Origin: Eutypa lata
Taxonomy: Eukaryota > Ascomycota > Sordariomycetes > Xylariales > Diatrypaceae
Length of the DNA: 64,000 nt
Assembly: GCA_022661535.1 (NCBI GenBank)
Contig: JAKULF010000017.1
Span: forward strand, 186,001 to 250,000
Direction: 5' to 3'
Shown here: positions 1 to 12,711 of the stretch, piece by piece
Position numbering within the stretch: the stretch's first letter is position 1
How the letters are laid out: every line of letters begins with the position of its first letter
Position numbers and translations under genes: made by a program
The notes under the pieces: model-generated
Told to the model about the DNA's origin: nothing
What the model saw: only the letters and a program-made list of their open reading frames with translations
Databases searched by the model: none

Positions 1-1190
1 TTTAATTATAAAAATAATATAATATTTATTTATATAATATATTATATATATAAATTTTAATTAACGCGTATTTTTTTAAAATAATCTTTTATATTATTCG
101 TACGTTATTTAATTTTTAATACGTAATTATATAAAAACTTTTTAAAGTTTTTATTATTTATAAAAATATTTTTTTTATATTTATTATAACGACGTATTTT
201 TTTTTTAAATTATTAAAAAAGGCTTTTATAAAATTAAAATTAAATAAATAAAGTAATAAAAATTATAATATTATTTTAATTAAAAAATATAAATCGTATA
301 TTTTTTATAAATAATATTAATTTATATTATTTATTATTAATATAAAATTAAACTTTAAAAATAAATTTATTAATAATAATATTCTTTTTTTTAATTATAA
401 AATAAAATTATTACGATTTATAAAACTTTAATATATAAAAATATTAAATAATTTATTAATCGTTATAATCGATAAAATATTAAAGCGTTAATTATACTTT
501 AAGGTTTTTTTTATAAATAAAATATAATCTTTTAATATTTATTTATATTAACGATTAATATTTTATTTATTAATATTAAATTCGTTATAAAAAACAAATA
601 TATTAAAAGTATATTTATTAATTTAATAAAGATAATATAATTATTAATTTTAATTTATTTAAATAACTTTAATTTTTAATTTTTAATTTTTTTATTTTAT
701 TAATTTTAAATGTTTAAATATTATAAAAATAATAATATATACGTTATATAATTTAATAAAAAATTATTATATTTCGTTAAAATAAAAGTTAAATTTATAA
801 ATTAATTTTTTTAATAATTTTTATTTAATAAATAAATTAATAAAAAACTTTAAATTAAAGCTTATATATATACGTTAAGCGTTTATAAAAATAACTTTAA
901 CGCTTTTTATTATATATAATTTATTTTATTTATTTAAAATTTATTAATTATTTTATATTATAAGCGATATTATTTAATCGTATATATAATAACTTTAAAT
1001 CGTAAGTTTAATTAAAGATTTATAAGATTATTATTAATAATTATAATTAAAAAATTATATTTTTAAATAAAAGTTAAACGTTTTTCGTACTTAATTATAA
1101 GGTTATATAAAGTTAATACGAAAACCGCTTTAAAGTATCGTGATTTATACGAATTAACCATTATAAAAGCTTCATTTATAAAACGAATGT
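1..1190. repeat. AT-rich RIP-type block (left edge)
   Basis: About 1.2 kb of nearly pure A+T. The few C and G bases sit mainly in CG, CTT/AAG and GC contexts, while CA and TG dinucleotides are almost absent. This is the pattern left by repeat-induced point mutation (CpA to TpA on both strands). No reading frame or terminal repeat can be recognised, so the original repeat is unknown. The block runs off the window and ends within about 100 bases around 1150-1250, where normal composition resumes. It is probably the edge of a mutated transposon cluster. Confidence 0.8.
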
Positions 1191-1436
1191 ATTGTTTTTT
1201 GTAAAATTAAGTGGCTGGCATTTAGTATGTAAAAAAAGGTGTGTGTGCCAAGATTCGTAAGTGGGGCAGCGACACTTTAATTCGAAACGACAGTACATCC
1301 CCTTTTTAGAGTTTGTTTCTAGCCTCCTCCTCTCCTTTCCCTATATTTTCTTTATCTTGATTTAACATTTTGCCACCCCGTTGTAGGTAGAAGAACGGAA
1401 ACAGATTATACACTGCTGTCTGTACATTGACCGTAT
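1191..1436. other. short spacer between AT block and SDR gene
   Basis: Composition changes to ordinary genomic sequence. It holds the 3' flank of the minus-strand SDR gene, and nothing else is recognisable. Confidence 0.5.
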
Positions 1437-2403
1437 TCAAGCATATCCGAGACCCCAGAAAGTTTCAAGGTTAGCCCGACTATCTTCGTCCACAAATTCG
1501 TGTGGTGGCCGCAGAGTCACCTTGTCCCCGTGAATCTCCGCTATCTCCCCGGTCAGTTTCGGGTTTTCGATGAACTGCGCAACCCCACGGGTTAGTGTTG
1601 AGATGGGCGTGATTATCATTTGCTTGAAGAGGTCTTTCGAAGGAGCAAGGTTGGTTTCTGCCCAGCTATTAGTATCTTCCCCAAGGTAAATACTACAAGA
1701 TTTCATATGGGATTAGTTACCTATCACAGCTGGGGCCAGTGCATTGATCTGTATGTCGACCTTCTCGAGCGGTCTTGCTAGTGATCGTACCAGGCCGACA
1801 ATTCCAAACTTGGATACCGCATAGAGCGGTGCTGTAGGGAAAGGATACAGACCAGCATTCGACGCTGTGCATATAATCGACCCTCGAGAACCCGTCCCAG
1901 TATCTGGACTATTCTTCCGCATATAATGCATGGCGAGTTTCACAGCTATATTTCCTATGAGCTTCACGTCTTGGCTGGCCTATGAACCCAACTCGAAACT
2001 TACTGTATATAGCGCCTGTTAGGTTGACATCGAGAGTTCTCAGCCTTGGCTGCGAAGGCTCACCATCGTCCACGGCCGCTAGACTGGATGCACCTTGTTC
2101 TGATATGCCAGCGTTAGCCATGACGATGTCTATCTTACCAGCCTCCTGATAGACCGTCTTGAATGCAGATGCCTGACTGTCCCACGACGAAACGTCGCAT
2201 TTATGGAATACTACAGTCGCTTGTGGATATTCCGATGAGACCTTGCTCACTGCCGCGGAGCCAGACTCTGCATTCACGTCTAAGACTGCTACTCTATGAC
2301 CTTGAGAGGCGAAATGTCTGGTCATAGCCAAGCCGAGGCCACTAGCGCCCCCAGTGATCACCACGCTCTTCGTGCCGGAAGGATCTGACCCGTTGCTTGC
2401 CAT
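1437..2403 (-). CDS. Short-chain dehydrogenase/reductase (SDR), three exons
   Basis: A classical SDR, an NAD(P)-dependent oxidoreductase that is probably cytosolic. Exons on the minus strand are 2403-2004, 1945-1721 and 1675-1437. They sum to 864 nt and give a 287-aa protein. The cofactor motif TGGASGLG lies at residues 17-24, an acidic LDV follows beta-2 (about 41-43), NAG is at 97-99, and the catalytic set is Ser162 and Y175-x3-K179 (YAVSK). D42 at the end of beta-2 favours NAD over NADP. The middle (LAMHYM, NALAPA) resembles the fungal 15-hydroxyprostaglandin-dehydrogenase-like SDRs, but the substrate cannot be told. Introns are short (58 and 45 nt). The first acceptor was chosen because it restores the conserved IYTVKLA helix. 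The gene is divergent from the beta-galactosidase and ends 250 bases from an AT block, yet shows no lesion. Confidence 0.85.
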
Positions 2404-3831
2404 GGTACGAACAATAGTGAGTGTTTTTGGCAAATAAATAGTAGGAGAGAATCAACTACGGTTTATCTAGAGCAGAGCAAGATCACGAACCCTCCTTTAT
2501 GTTAACCTTTGGCACATGGAGATGGGGTAATGAGATATATGCCGCTATTGGTCGAATAGGTTAAGCTACGGGTATTGCCATCGATATTTGTCGGCAAATG
2601 GATCTGTGAGTGGGGTATCTTGTTGACATTTTCCCCACTTGACCGATCATGAACGGATGTCTTTCTTGATTGTATAGATATATAGGTAGATACGTAGGTA
2701 AGAGCAATGCAGGTTTTTTTTACATTTTAGGACCATAAAAGCTATCAAGTACCAAATCCATTGCTTTGATATTGGCAACGCTTTAGGAATACATAGCATA
2801 ATATCGTGTAAGTAATATAAGTAGGCTTGTGGAGCTTGGTATACCTTCTCTACCTCCGAGACTAGAACACGCACTACATTCGAGTAGGTCATGCCTGAAG
2901 TTAGTTGAAAAGGGTGAACATATTCTAAGTAACCGTGTTTATGAAGAGGGGTCAAAATCAAGGGCATCTGTTTACACGGCAATATAACAACGTGATGGAG
3001 AAATCACGATTCAGGACTTCGTGATAAACTTATATTGGGTGACGTTTCTCCAGCGTAGTTGAAGACCGAGTAGGAGAGCAAAGATATACTACTCTATAGT
3101 ACCCCTGAGCTCCGGCTAGACTGTCTATTACACCCACGCTTCTAGATGACTAGAATAATGCTGCTATCTAGGGCCATGACGTAGGCATTAGCAAGAAATT
3201 TCTCATTCTAAGTAGCTACCACAACGAATGCTCCAGACAAGAATACCACCGCCAAGTACCATTAAAGGCGGAGAGGACCGTTTCCGGGTCTAGGACCGGA
3301 CTCATCGGATCGCATACCCAGGCATGTTGTCTCTTCAATATAACGTCCCACTTTTACCCCAAATAATTACCTACTACCAAGATCCCGCCTATTCGACCCC
3401 TGCAGCCGTAGCTTTAAGTACATAGTCACGATACCATAGGGGAAAAATCAACACACCGAGGTGATGTTTTCGGTAGTGAATTACCCCGCCGGTGGGGAAG
3501 CATCGCGGAGAATTTAATGTAGCAGCGCAGGATACCCTCATATCGCAGCGGCGCTGTCCCGGAATGGAATCGTGACAGCTTCGAAGAGTGTTAAAACTCC
3601 ATCATATACGATGGAAGCGGTTTAGTGTACTTAGCAGTCTCGGCCCGGGGATCTGGTGCTGCAACAATCCGATCCAAGATCAGCTACATATGTACTTAGA
3701 GTAGCCATTGGGGCGGCCCATAAGATGTCGTAGATCCCCCAGTTGCCTCGAAGAGCTCAGGTTCTGCACGAGCTTTGCTTCCTGGCTAGTGTCGATAGGT
3801 TCAGGGATTGTGGCACCTAGGCCTGCTGAAG
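2404..3831. promoter_or_regulatory. divergent intergenic region, SDR / beta-galactosidase
   Basis: This 1.4-kb stretch separates two divergently transcribed genes and must carry both promoters. No convincing coding exon is seen. Two GGCTAG hexamers (3114-3119 and 3783-3788) fit the GGCTAR core of XlnR-type activators, which control lacA in Aspergillus, but this number is about what chance predicts. Confidence 0.35.
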
Positions 3832-6800
3832 ATGCTGTCGTTCAAGAAATTGTTCGCCTTTTTAGGCGTCACGTCGGCAATTAGCTGTGTCGTTGCGCAA
3901 AACAGTTCGACCGAATGGCCGGTGCATGATAATGACCTCACGGATCTTGTCCAATGGTTCGTCCAACTACCTACCCACTCACCCACCCATGCTTAGATTT
4001 GGAGGAACGCACACGATCTAATCGTCCACAGGGATCATTACAGTTTCTTCGTGAACGGGGAAAGACTGTTCGTCTTCTCCGGTGAAGTGAGTGTGAATCG
4101 CTAACTCCGGATTTGCTTTCCCCCGTGCAAGAACTTACAGGACTGACTGTTTGTAGCTGCACTACTGGAGATATCCCGTGTAGGTCATCAAACCCATGGA
4201 GCCTCCGACGGGCTTCTAGATAGCTAACACGATCCAGACCCGAACTGTGGAAGGACTTATTAGAGAAGGTGAAAGCTGCAGGGTGAGTGAACCACACCCG
4301 AACCACTTCACACATAACAAGCTGTCTCATCATTCAGGTTCAATGCATTCTCGATATACAACCATTGGGGCTGGCACAACCCCGTACCCGGTGTCATCGA
4401 CTTTGAGAGCGGTGCGCACGACTTCACGCAGCTCCTCACATTCGCCAAGGAGATCGGCCTGTACGTGATCCTGAGACCCGGTCCATACATCAACGCCGAG
4501 GCCAACGCCGGCGGCTTCCCGCTGTGGGTCACGACCGGTGCCTACGGAGAGCTGCGGGACAACGACCCGCGGTACACCGAGGCGTGGATTCCCTACATGA
4601 CCGAGATGGCGAAGCAGGTGAAGCCGCATCTCATCACGAATGGTGGTAACGTCATCTTGTACCAGATAGAGAACGAGTACTCTGAGCAATGGCTCGACAT
4701 CGAAGAGAGGATCGACAATGTCCCCGTTCAGGAGTATTTCGAGCTGCTGAAGAATAATGCGTGGGATAATGGCGTCGATGTGCCCTTGATGCACAACGCT
4801 CCCAACATGGTATGTTCGGCTGTCCCGGTATGTAGGTATTTGGCGAAGGTGTCAGTGCTGACGTTGTCTAGAATGGGTATAGCTGGTCTAAGGACTTTTC
4901 CGATGCGAAAGGCAATGTCGATGTCGTCGGTCTCGATAGTTATCCGTCGTGCTGGAGTTGCAATCTCAGCGAGTGTACAGGGACTAACGGAGAATATGTT
5001 CCATATGTAAGTTTGGAGCAATGAGGCGTAGACCTACGATGATGCATACTAACGACTATTGGTAGAAAACACAAAACTACTTCGAGTAAGTGAAACGGAA
5101 AAGATCTCAGTGAGGTTCTATACTAATCATCTTTACGTAGTTACTTCACCGTCCAGTCGCCGTAGGTCATCCCAAAGCAAGATTGAACTTTCATTAGTAA
5201 CCATTGTCATTAACTTACCTCGGCATTCAGCACTCAACCGCACTTCATGCCAGAATTTCAGGGGGGTTCCTACAACCCCTGGGGAGGACCGCAAGGAGGG
5301 TGCCCAGGCGACATCGGCGCCGACTTCGCGAATATATTCTACCGTAACCTAATCTACCAGAGAGTCAGCGCTGTGAATCTCTACATGCTATTTGGCGGGA
5401 CGTCTTGGGGTTGGCACGCTGCTCCTGTTGTCGGTAAGGGGGTGTCCTATTCTTCCAAAATCTGAGTAACTACTATTACGAAAGGACTGAGTTGACATGG
5501 GCTACAATCAGCAACGAGTTACGACTATTCCTCGCCGATTTCCGAAAGCCGAAGTATTGGGAGCAAGTATTACGAGACGAAACTATTGACGCAATTCACC
5601 AAGAGTATGTAAGCTTTCATTTGGATTCGCGTATCACAGCTAACGAGACGATATAGTTGCGAAAGATCTTGCTATGACTGATAGGCTTGGTAATGTATAA
5701 AATATCAAGCCTGTTTATTTTTCTTTGAGACCGTGAAGCTGACAGCAGGTAGAACACTGGATACACGAGCAATTCAGCCATCACCACATCTGAACTGCGA
5801 AACCCGGAGACCGGGGCGGCATTCTACGTCGTGATGCATGCCGACACGTCATCTTCAACTCAGGAGATATTCAAACTCAGTGTCAATACATCCGAAGGCG
5901 CCCGTAAGTTATATGGTGTCATCTTATCATCCTAGCATTATGATTACCTCCTAACTTTCACCCCACAAAGTCACCATCCCCCAATACGGGGGAAACATAG
6001 CCATCAACGGCCACCAAGCCAAGATCCTCGTAACGGACTTCCAGTTTGGAAGCAAGTCGCTTCTGTACTCGACTGCGGAAATCTTAACGTACGCGGTCGT
6101 CGACGGGAAGGAAGTCCTCGTGCTCTGGGTTCCGACGGGTGAATCCGCAGAGTTCAGCATTTCCGGCTTGAGCAACGCCACGCTGACTTCGTGCGACAAG
6201 TGCGCGAACGTCGAGATCCACCCCGAGGACTCGAGCGTCACGGTCGCGTTCACGCAGAATGCCGGAAAGAGTATCGTTACGCTCGAGGATGGCTCCAAGG
6301 TCGTGTTGCTTGACCGGTCGGCTGCCTATCTCTTCTGGGCGCCTAGTCTGAGTAATGATCCGATGGCATCTCCTAACTCTACAAGTAAGGTCTACTCGCC
6401 TCCAAAATGATATATAAAGCTACGACGATACTGATCCAACCATCAAAAAGTCTTGGTTCACGGCCCCTATCTAGTACGATCTGCCTCCATCGACGATCAA
6501 AATCTATCACTCACTGGCGATATCGCCAACGCGACGACGATCAGCGTGTTTGCACCCCAATCAATAAGCACAGTAACTTGGAACGGGCGAAACCTCGAGA
6601 TCGCCTCCCGCGAAAACGGCATCATCACAGCGCAGATTGAGGGGCCGAAGTCATTCGAGCTGCCGCCCCTAACTGGATGGGAGTACACGGACGGTCTGCC
6701 CGAGATCGCGAAGGACTACGATGCCACGGGCGATGCCTGGATCGGTAAGAGAAATCCTTTCTTCCTTGTTTCCTTCTCCTTCCCCTACTCACAACATCAC

Positions 6801-7878
6801 AGTGGCCAACAAAACCAAAACATCGAACCCGACGAACCCCGCGCCCAACAACCCCGTCCTCTACGTCGACGACTACGGGATCCACACAGGAGCGCACATC
6901 TACCGAGCGACATTCCCCAGCACCAGCACCAGCACCAGCACCAGCACCAGCACCAACACCAACACCAGCACCAACACCACCTCCCCACCCCCAACAGGCG
7001 TCTACATCCACGCCATAGGCGGCCTAGCCTTCGGCTACTCCGCATGGCTGAACTCGCAGTTCATCGGGTCCTGGCTCGGGCTCTCGTACGTCGACGAGCA
7101 GGGCATTACGCTCTCGTTTGGGAACGCGACGCTCCACGAGGGAGAAGAGAACGTCCTCGTCGTCGTAATGGACAATTCAGGACACGACCAGCGCGCCGAG
7201 GCGCTGAACCCGCGCGGCATCACGAACGCGACGCTCGTTGGCCCTTCTGGGGACGAGAAATACGCATTTAGCGAGTGGAAGATCGCGGGCGCGGCGGGCG
7301 TTGGTAGCGGTGGCGTTGATCCCGTCCGTGGAATTCTGAATGAAGGTGGGTTTTACGCCGAGCGCGTGGGTTTGCACTTACCTGGGTATCCCGGGACGGA
7401 GTTCCAAGCAGTGCCGGTTTCATCCACGTCGAACAGCAGTGACGACGACGACAACACGTCGCTACTGCAAGTCGAAGGCGCCGGGGTCCGAGTCTTCCGA
7501 ACGATAGTACCGCTCGCCGTACCAGAGGGTCTAGACGTATCGATATCGTTCCGACTTTCGGCACCATCCTCACCCTCATCAAGCTCAGCTCGAAGAAAGA
7601 CGAATCAGCTGCGCGCCCTGCTGTTCGTAAACGGGTACCAATACGGGCGGTTCAACCCGTACATCGGGAACCAGGTGGACTTCCCCGTGCCGCCGGGGGT
7701 GCTGAACTACGGCGGGGACAACACGGTCGTGGTGCACGTCTGGAGCCAGAGCGGCGAGGGGGCCGAGGTCGGCGTCGGGTGGAATGTCGAGTTCGTGCAT
7801 GATACGTCGTATGATATGGGGTTTGACTCGGCGTACTTGAGACCTGGGTGGGATGAGGGGAGGTTGGTGTGGGCTTAA
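3832..7878 (+). CDS. lacA: Secreted GH35 beta-galactosidase, fifteen exons
   Basis: An extracellular beta-galactosidase of glycoside hydrolase family 35, which removes terminal beta-linked galactose from plant-wall polysaccharides and lactose. Exons: 3832-3956, 4032-4086, 4157-4179, 4238-4282, 4338-4809, 4872-5006, 5066-5085, 5141-5161, 5231-5433, 5512-5604, 5657-5694, 5753-5903, 5971-6384, 6451-6744, 6803-7878. The phases fit throughout and give 1054 aa, the usual length for fungal LacA. A signal peptide covers about residues 1-22 (cleavage after VVA). The barrel carries the family motifs [16 protein letters not shown] (acid/base Glu about 196) and MPEFQGG (nucleophile Glu about 307). Beta domains follow, and jelly-roll lectin-like folds end in [10 protein letters not shown] Ser/Thr/Asn-rich CACCAG-type repeat interrupts the penultimate domain near 6919-6980. 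No lesion is seen. The symbol follows the Aspergillus family name. Confidence 0.93.
6915..6983 (+). repeat. in-frame CACCAG/CACCAA hexamer repeat inside the beta-galactosidase
   Basis: About ten tandem hexamers (ACCAGC runs giving way to ACCAAC) lie inside the last exon. They encode alternating Ser-Thr then Asn-Thr residues and a PPPTG turn. Hexamers keep the frame, so copy number can change without breaking the enzyme. The Thr and Ser residues would be O-glycosylation sites in a secreted protein. Confidence 0.85.
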
Positions 7879-8546
7879 TTAACTGGATTTGAATTGACTT
7901 GACTTGACTTGGTATAACTAGGTAGGTAGGTACATAGGCGGTTAATCAGGGGAAGAAAAAAAATCATGTAGGGCCTCTGCGCTGTGGGATGGAGGTAGTG
8001 TTCGGTTTTGGATCCAAGATAGCTCAGAGCTACGATTTGGATTTGACGATATATAAATGTATACTCAAGAGTAGATCAAGAAGACACCATGTTTTTCTTC
8101 TTCCATAGGAACTATACTTGACCGAGTTGATATTCTTGGATAGGAGATGCTTCAAGTACAAGTTAAACAGACATATCAACGTCCCAAACGAATAAATACC
8201 GTATCGAAAGCAATAATCACGAATCACGAATCACGAATCACTAGGTTCGATAGACATGCATTGGTCAACTAGTCATTTTATTCGCTATAGCACTCGATCT
8301 CATTTATTTCTGTTCTCTTCTCTCCTCTTTCGTCATGTAGCGACTGCCGAAAATCCCCGCCACCACATCATCGCATAGCAGGGAAACACTTTAGTAATTA
8401 CGCCTCATCGCACCAACACCACCACCACCACCATCGCCATCGTCACCACGATATGACATGTATGTATGCATAACTGACCCTACCTAATTAAGGTATCCCA
8501 GTAAAGCAACCTCCTCTCTACTCCAGAGATTCCCCATCATCATCAT
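7879..8546. other. convergent intergenic region
   Basis: This spacer lies between the convergent 3' ends of the beta-galactosidase and pyruvate kinase genes. It holds a GGTAGGTAGGTACATAGG tract near 7921-7938, four tandem AATCACG units near 8215-8240 and a CACCAC run near 8410-8440. No gene is supported here. Confidence 0.5.
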
Positions 8547-10360
8547 CTAAGCAGTAACAATACGAATGGTGTTAGTGTGGCCCATGCCGCCCTTCCATCC
8601 CTGTACAACGACGACCGTGTCGCCCTTGCTCAGCACGTTTAGACTGAGCGCATTCTCGATGCCCCAGCGAATACGGCGGTCGACGTCCTCCTGCCAGTTC
8701 ACCTTGTCGAAGTCGGGCTTGACCTCGGGGAACAGGAACGGGTAGACGCCGCGGTACAAGTGGCTGTAGCGACTGGCGGACGGGGTCCGGGTGACCATGA
8801 AGATCGGGCAGACGGGGCGGTACTTGCTTAGCAGACGGGCCGAGTCTCCCGACGTCGAGAGCACGATGATGCCGCCGGCGTTGAGGTCGAGCGAACTACG
8901 CACCGCCGACATGGCGACCGACTCGACGACCGAGACGGGGCGCTTGGCTAGTGTGCACAGCTCCTCGAAGTGGCTGATGTACGAGATGGAGTTCTCGGCC
9001 TTCAGGCACGTCTCGTTCATCTCGCGTACCGCCTCGTTCGGGTATGAGCCCTTGGCCGTCTCTCCTGACAGCATAACGCAGTCGGCACCGTCCGTGATGG
9101 CGTTTCCGACATCCGAAATCTCGGCGCGTGTGGGACGCGGGTTCTTGATCATGGACTCCAGCATCTGTGTCGCGCAGATCACCGGCTTACCTGCGATGTT
9201 GCACATGGCGATCATCTTCTTCTGTGCCGCGAACACCTCAGCCGCCGGGATCTCGATACCTAAGTCACCACGGGCCACCATGACACCATCCGTCGCCGCG
9301 AGGATCTCCTTGAAGTTGTTCAGACCTTGTCGGTTCTCTATCTTGGCAATGATCTGGATATGTCTGCCGTCCTCTCCGAGAACGTCACGGATGTCCCAGA
9401 TGTCCTGAGCACGTCGGATAAATGAGGCGAATACCATATCGACGTTATTCTTGACACCGAATCGGAGATCGGCCTTGTCCTTCTCAGACAGGGCGGGCAG
9501 ATCGACATCAGTGTTAGGAAGGTTGACACCCTTCTTGGAGCTGATGTAGCCGTTGTTGAGGGCCTCGACCTTGAGGGTCTTGTCGTCAATGATCTCAAGG
9601 ACCTTGAAGGCTTGAATACCATCGTCGACATATATGATTCTGCCCGGCGCAATGACCTTGGTGATGTTCTTGTAGTCGACATACCTGGAAGATAGCCAGT
9701 TAGTCAAATTGTACCTCGTGGATATTGAAGCCAGATCAAAAGCAAGCCTTACAGGTTCTTAGTGTCGCAAGATGTAGCGTATTTCTCATCTGTGGTGAAG
9801 TTCATCACAGTACCAGCCTTCAACTCGAGATCTGCGTCTCCCTCAGTGTTTCCGGTTCGGATTTCGGGACCTGCAACCGTCGAGGGATTAGCACAACTCA
9901 ATAAAAGGCGAAGAAAAGATGAACTGAACACGGGGAGTGCTCAAGTCCGAGTAGTTATGGAAAAGACGGTAGCAGGAGGGCCAGACGAAAGTAAAGTCTT
10001 CAGAACAAGACAAGACAGGACAGGACAGGACATACCCTTGGTATCGAGGGCGATGGCAACCGGTCTTCCTATCTGGGACTTCTCGGCAGCTCTAGCATTA
10101 TCGATGACGGATTGGTGGTACTCGTATGAACCGTGAGAGAAGTTCATGCGGACAACGTTCAGACCGGCGGTTCGCAGCTTGTTGATGGCCTCGACCGAGT
10201 TCGTCTTGGGGCCGATGGTGCAGATGATAGAGGATCGACGCAAGTTCCTCTCGGGGTGGTATTCAGTGTCGAGGGCGGCCAGCCACTCAAGCTTACCACG
10301 GGTAGACATGTGGTCGAGGGCATTTGCAGCCACGGATCGGGTACGGTTGTGTCCTGGCAT
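8547..10360 (-). CDS. pkiA: Pyruvate kinase
   Basis: Catalyses the last step of glycolysis, phosphoenolpyruvate plus ADP to pyruvate plus ATP, in the cytosol. Minus-strand exons 10360-10036, 9870-9753 and 9684-8547 sum to 1581 nt and give 526 aa, the normal fungal length. Visible motifs are CTIGPKT and RMNFSHG (about residues 47-77), DTKGPEIRTG (106-115, split by intron 1), the active-site signature [10 protein letters not shown] with catalytic Lys262, [11 protein letters not shown] (284-294) and the 318-360 region CATQMLESM...[10 protein letters not shown]. The C-terminal domain ends in NTIRIVTA. Intron 1 (165 nt) carries a GACAG/GGACA tandem tract near 10003-10030. The start is the first ATG of the exon, giving MPGHNRTRS. 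Family assignment is certain; the symbol is the Aspergillus name. Confidence 0.97.
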
Positions 10361-12711
10361 CTTGAAGTTGGGTCTGTTCGGTTTTGTCTAAAAACTCTGT
10401 GTCGGTGGTTTTTTTATTTTACTTCGGCCGACCTAGGATCGTCGTCTGAAGGAATAAAGTTAGTGTTGAAGTAAGTTAGAATTCTAGGTTTGAGGGGTAA
10501 AAAATGAAGGAGTAAAATCTGTCGTGGGGGAAACAAAATAAAAATTCAAGTATGTAGGATTCGGCCCTTTCTTTTTCTTAGGGGATTTTTCTTCTTCTTT
10601 GCCAATACCGCGTGGGAAAACTTCCTATGTTGATTGGAAGGACATCACCATGTACTTGTACTCCTAGAATTGCTAAACTGACGGTGACGTTGATAGTAAC
10701 ACAGACAATATCGTTGATAGTGAAGGTCCCCAATCGGAAGTCACAGCCGGCTATCTCGAAGTATAATAATACATGTACACATATATACCCATACATACAC
10801 ACTTATGTATATAGGTAAATATTGCACGTAGGTATATATATATATATATAGATTTATATATAGAATATCTAAACCTAGATAAAACGCGTCGGTGTAGCAA
10901 ACCCCTACATCGTCAAGATTGACCGCTTGCACAGATGGTGGAAACGGACCGAGCGGTACGCAAACTCGAAGACATTGCCAAGATAACAACACATTGTTTG
11001 TGTAGAACATGAAAGTGTAGAGAGCGGTTGACATACCTCGAAAATTTGACTGTAGATAATAGGATTGGTCGATGTAATGTGCTGCTGAATAGATATCAGA
11101 TCTCAATCTCAACTTAAAATGATTCGACCCCGCATACAAGAAGATGTCTTTTGCAAATCGAGTCGTAGTAGATAAATGGTATCTGCGCCAATTTCTAAAT
11201 GACCGTTGATGTTATGTTTCTCTCTGTCTTTCTTTCTCACTTGCTGCTGACCGGGTCGAAAAGAGGGAAGAGAAGAAGAAATAGAAAGTAATTACCTCAG
11301 GGAAGAATATGGCAAAATCGGGAAGTCCTATCCGTAAGCCAACAATCAAGAAAATTCCTCAGCCTCAATGGAAAAAAAAAAAAGATAAAATCCCATCCAA
11401 GACAAATGGGATTATTGTAGGCAGGTGTGTGGATGGTTGGCTTTTTTTTGCAGATCTAAGCAGACTGCCCCTCATTCAATCCCTCATGTAATAGTAATGC
11501 CATAGGGAGGTAATCAGGGTCCCCAAATAAGAATAACCCCACCAAGGCGAGGTAAACTGGTACATATGCAGGCGTATGTAGTAAAAAAAGAATAGAGCTA
11601 GGCCGAGAACTACCACTCCAGCCAGTCCAGCCAGCCCAGTCTAGACACGGCGACCAATCCTAGCCCAGCGGTCGGGGGGCTTCTTCGTTTCCTCAACGTT
11701 TTGATCTTATTGGAGCTGATCGATTGAGCTTAGGTAGGAGGTTGTCTGGAGGGGAGAGGAAAAGAGTGGAGCTGCGATTAGTTAGGTATGTATAAACCCC
11801 ACCATCATCCCGGAACACCGCCGGGTTGAGTTTGGATGTTGGACCACCGACGGTTGAAACTTTGGTGAACTCTGATCGACGTGCCTGCCCTGTCCAGCCC
11901 ACACTCAGGTCAGCTGCACTGGTGGCCTGACTCGTCGGGTAGACGAAAAGGGGAAAGTCCAAGGAAGTCAACCCAGCACAACCAATGATTATGTAAGCCT
12001 GTGTTCTGACAGCATATCGCATATGCAGGCCCAGGTGCCTCGTCTGCTCATCATCTCCCAGCACGGGCAGGTCGGGATCGGCAACGGGAAGGACTTGTAT
12101 GGAAATCCGATATGTATCCGATAAGGAAATCGATAAGGGATAGATAGGTACGGACTGATAGGGAATACCCCACCTCTCGGTACCACTGAGTGACTAAGCC
12201 TTGCCTGCACCTTGGTTATCAGTTGCCAGTTCCTGATAAAGCGCCAGCTGGCGAAGAGCTGTCAAGATTGGGAGTGCCTGAACTCGGACACCTGCAAGAA
12301 ATTGCATTGATCTCCTGACCCGTGCGGAACTGCTGTCTGCTTGCTGCAAGGCTTGTGCAAGTGCTGCCTGACATCCATTTCGAATCGAAAGCCTTTTTTC
12401 TCCACCAGAGGGGAGCAGCAAAAAGAGGGTCCGGGTCCGTCCATGTGTCACTTGGCAACCACAACCACCACCACCACCAACTCCTTAACTCTATACCCAA
12501 ACTTCCGTTACTTGTCGATCTTTTTTCTGTGTGAAACCGATCCCGCCTCTTTTTTTCCTCGTGCAAACAAATCTCAAAACAACATAAAACGAAAAAAGCT
12601 GTCTTGTTCTCTCATTCGACGATAACCTTTTTTTTTTTAAAAAATCGCGACCGAAATTCCTAAAGATAAACATCATCAGCGCAAAATACATACAACCTAA
12701 ATTTAGCCAAA
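10361..12711. promoter_or_regulatory. divergent intergenic region, pyruvate kinase / DUF1748 gene
   Basis: This 2.35-kb stretch lies between divergent starts and is expected to hold both promoters and 5' leaders. It contains pyrimidine-rich tracts on the coding strands, an (AT)n run at 10832-10850, and direct repeats such as the TCCGATA/GATAAGG cluster at 12108-12140. Several ORFs of 70-130 codons here (for example minus strand 12194-12451) lack family resemblance or conserved structure and are not called. Confidence 0.45.

Noticed and set aside
3114..3788. Two GGCTAR (XlnR-type) sites upstream of the beta-galactosidase
   Set aside because: The expected number by chance in 1.4 kb is similar.
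6625..7045. Minus-strand ORFs with Gly/Ala or Trp/Cys runs
   Set aside because: Products of the CACCAG repeat read on the other strand.
8791..9408. 205-codon plus-strand ORF
   Set aside because: Antisense shadow of pyruvate kinase exon 3.
12194..12566. Minus-strand ORFs of 85-115 codons upstream of the DUF1748 gene
   Set aside because: They overlap each other in several frames, lie in its probable promoter or leader, and match no family.
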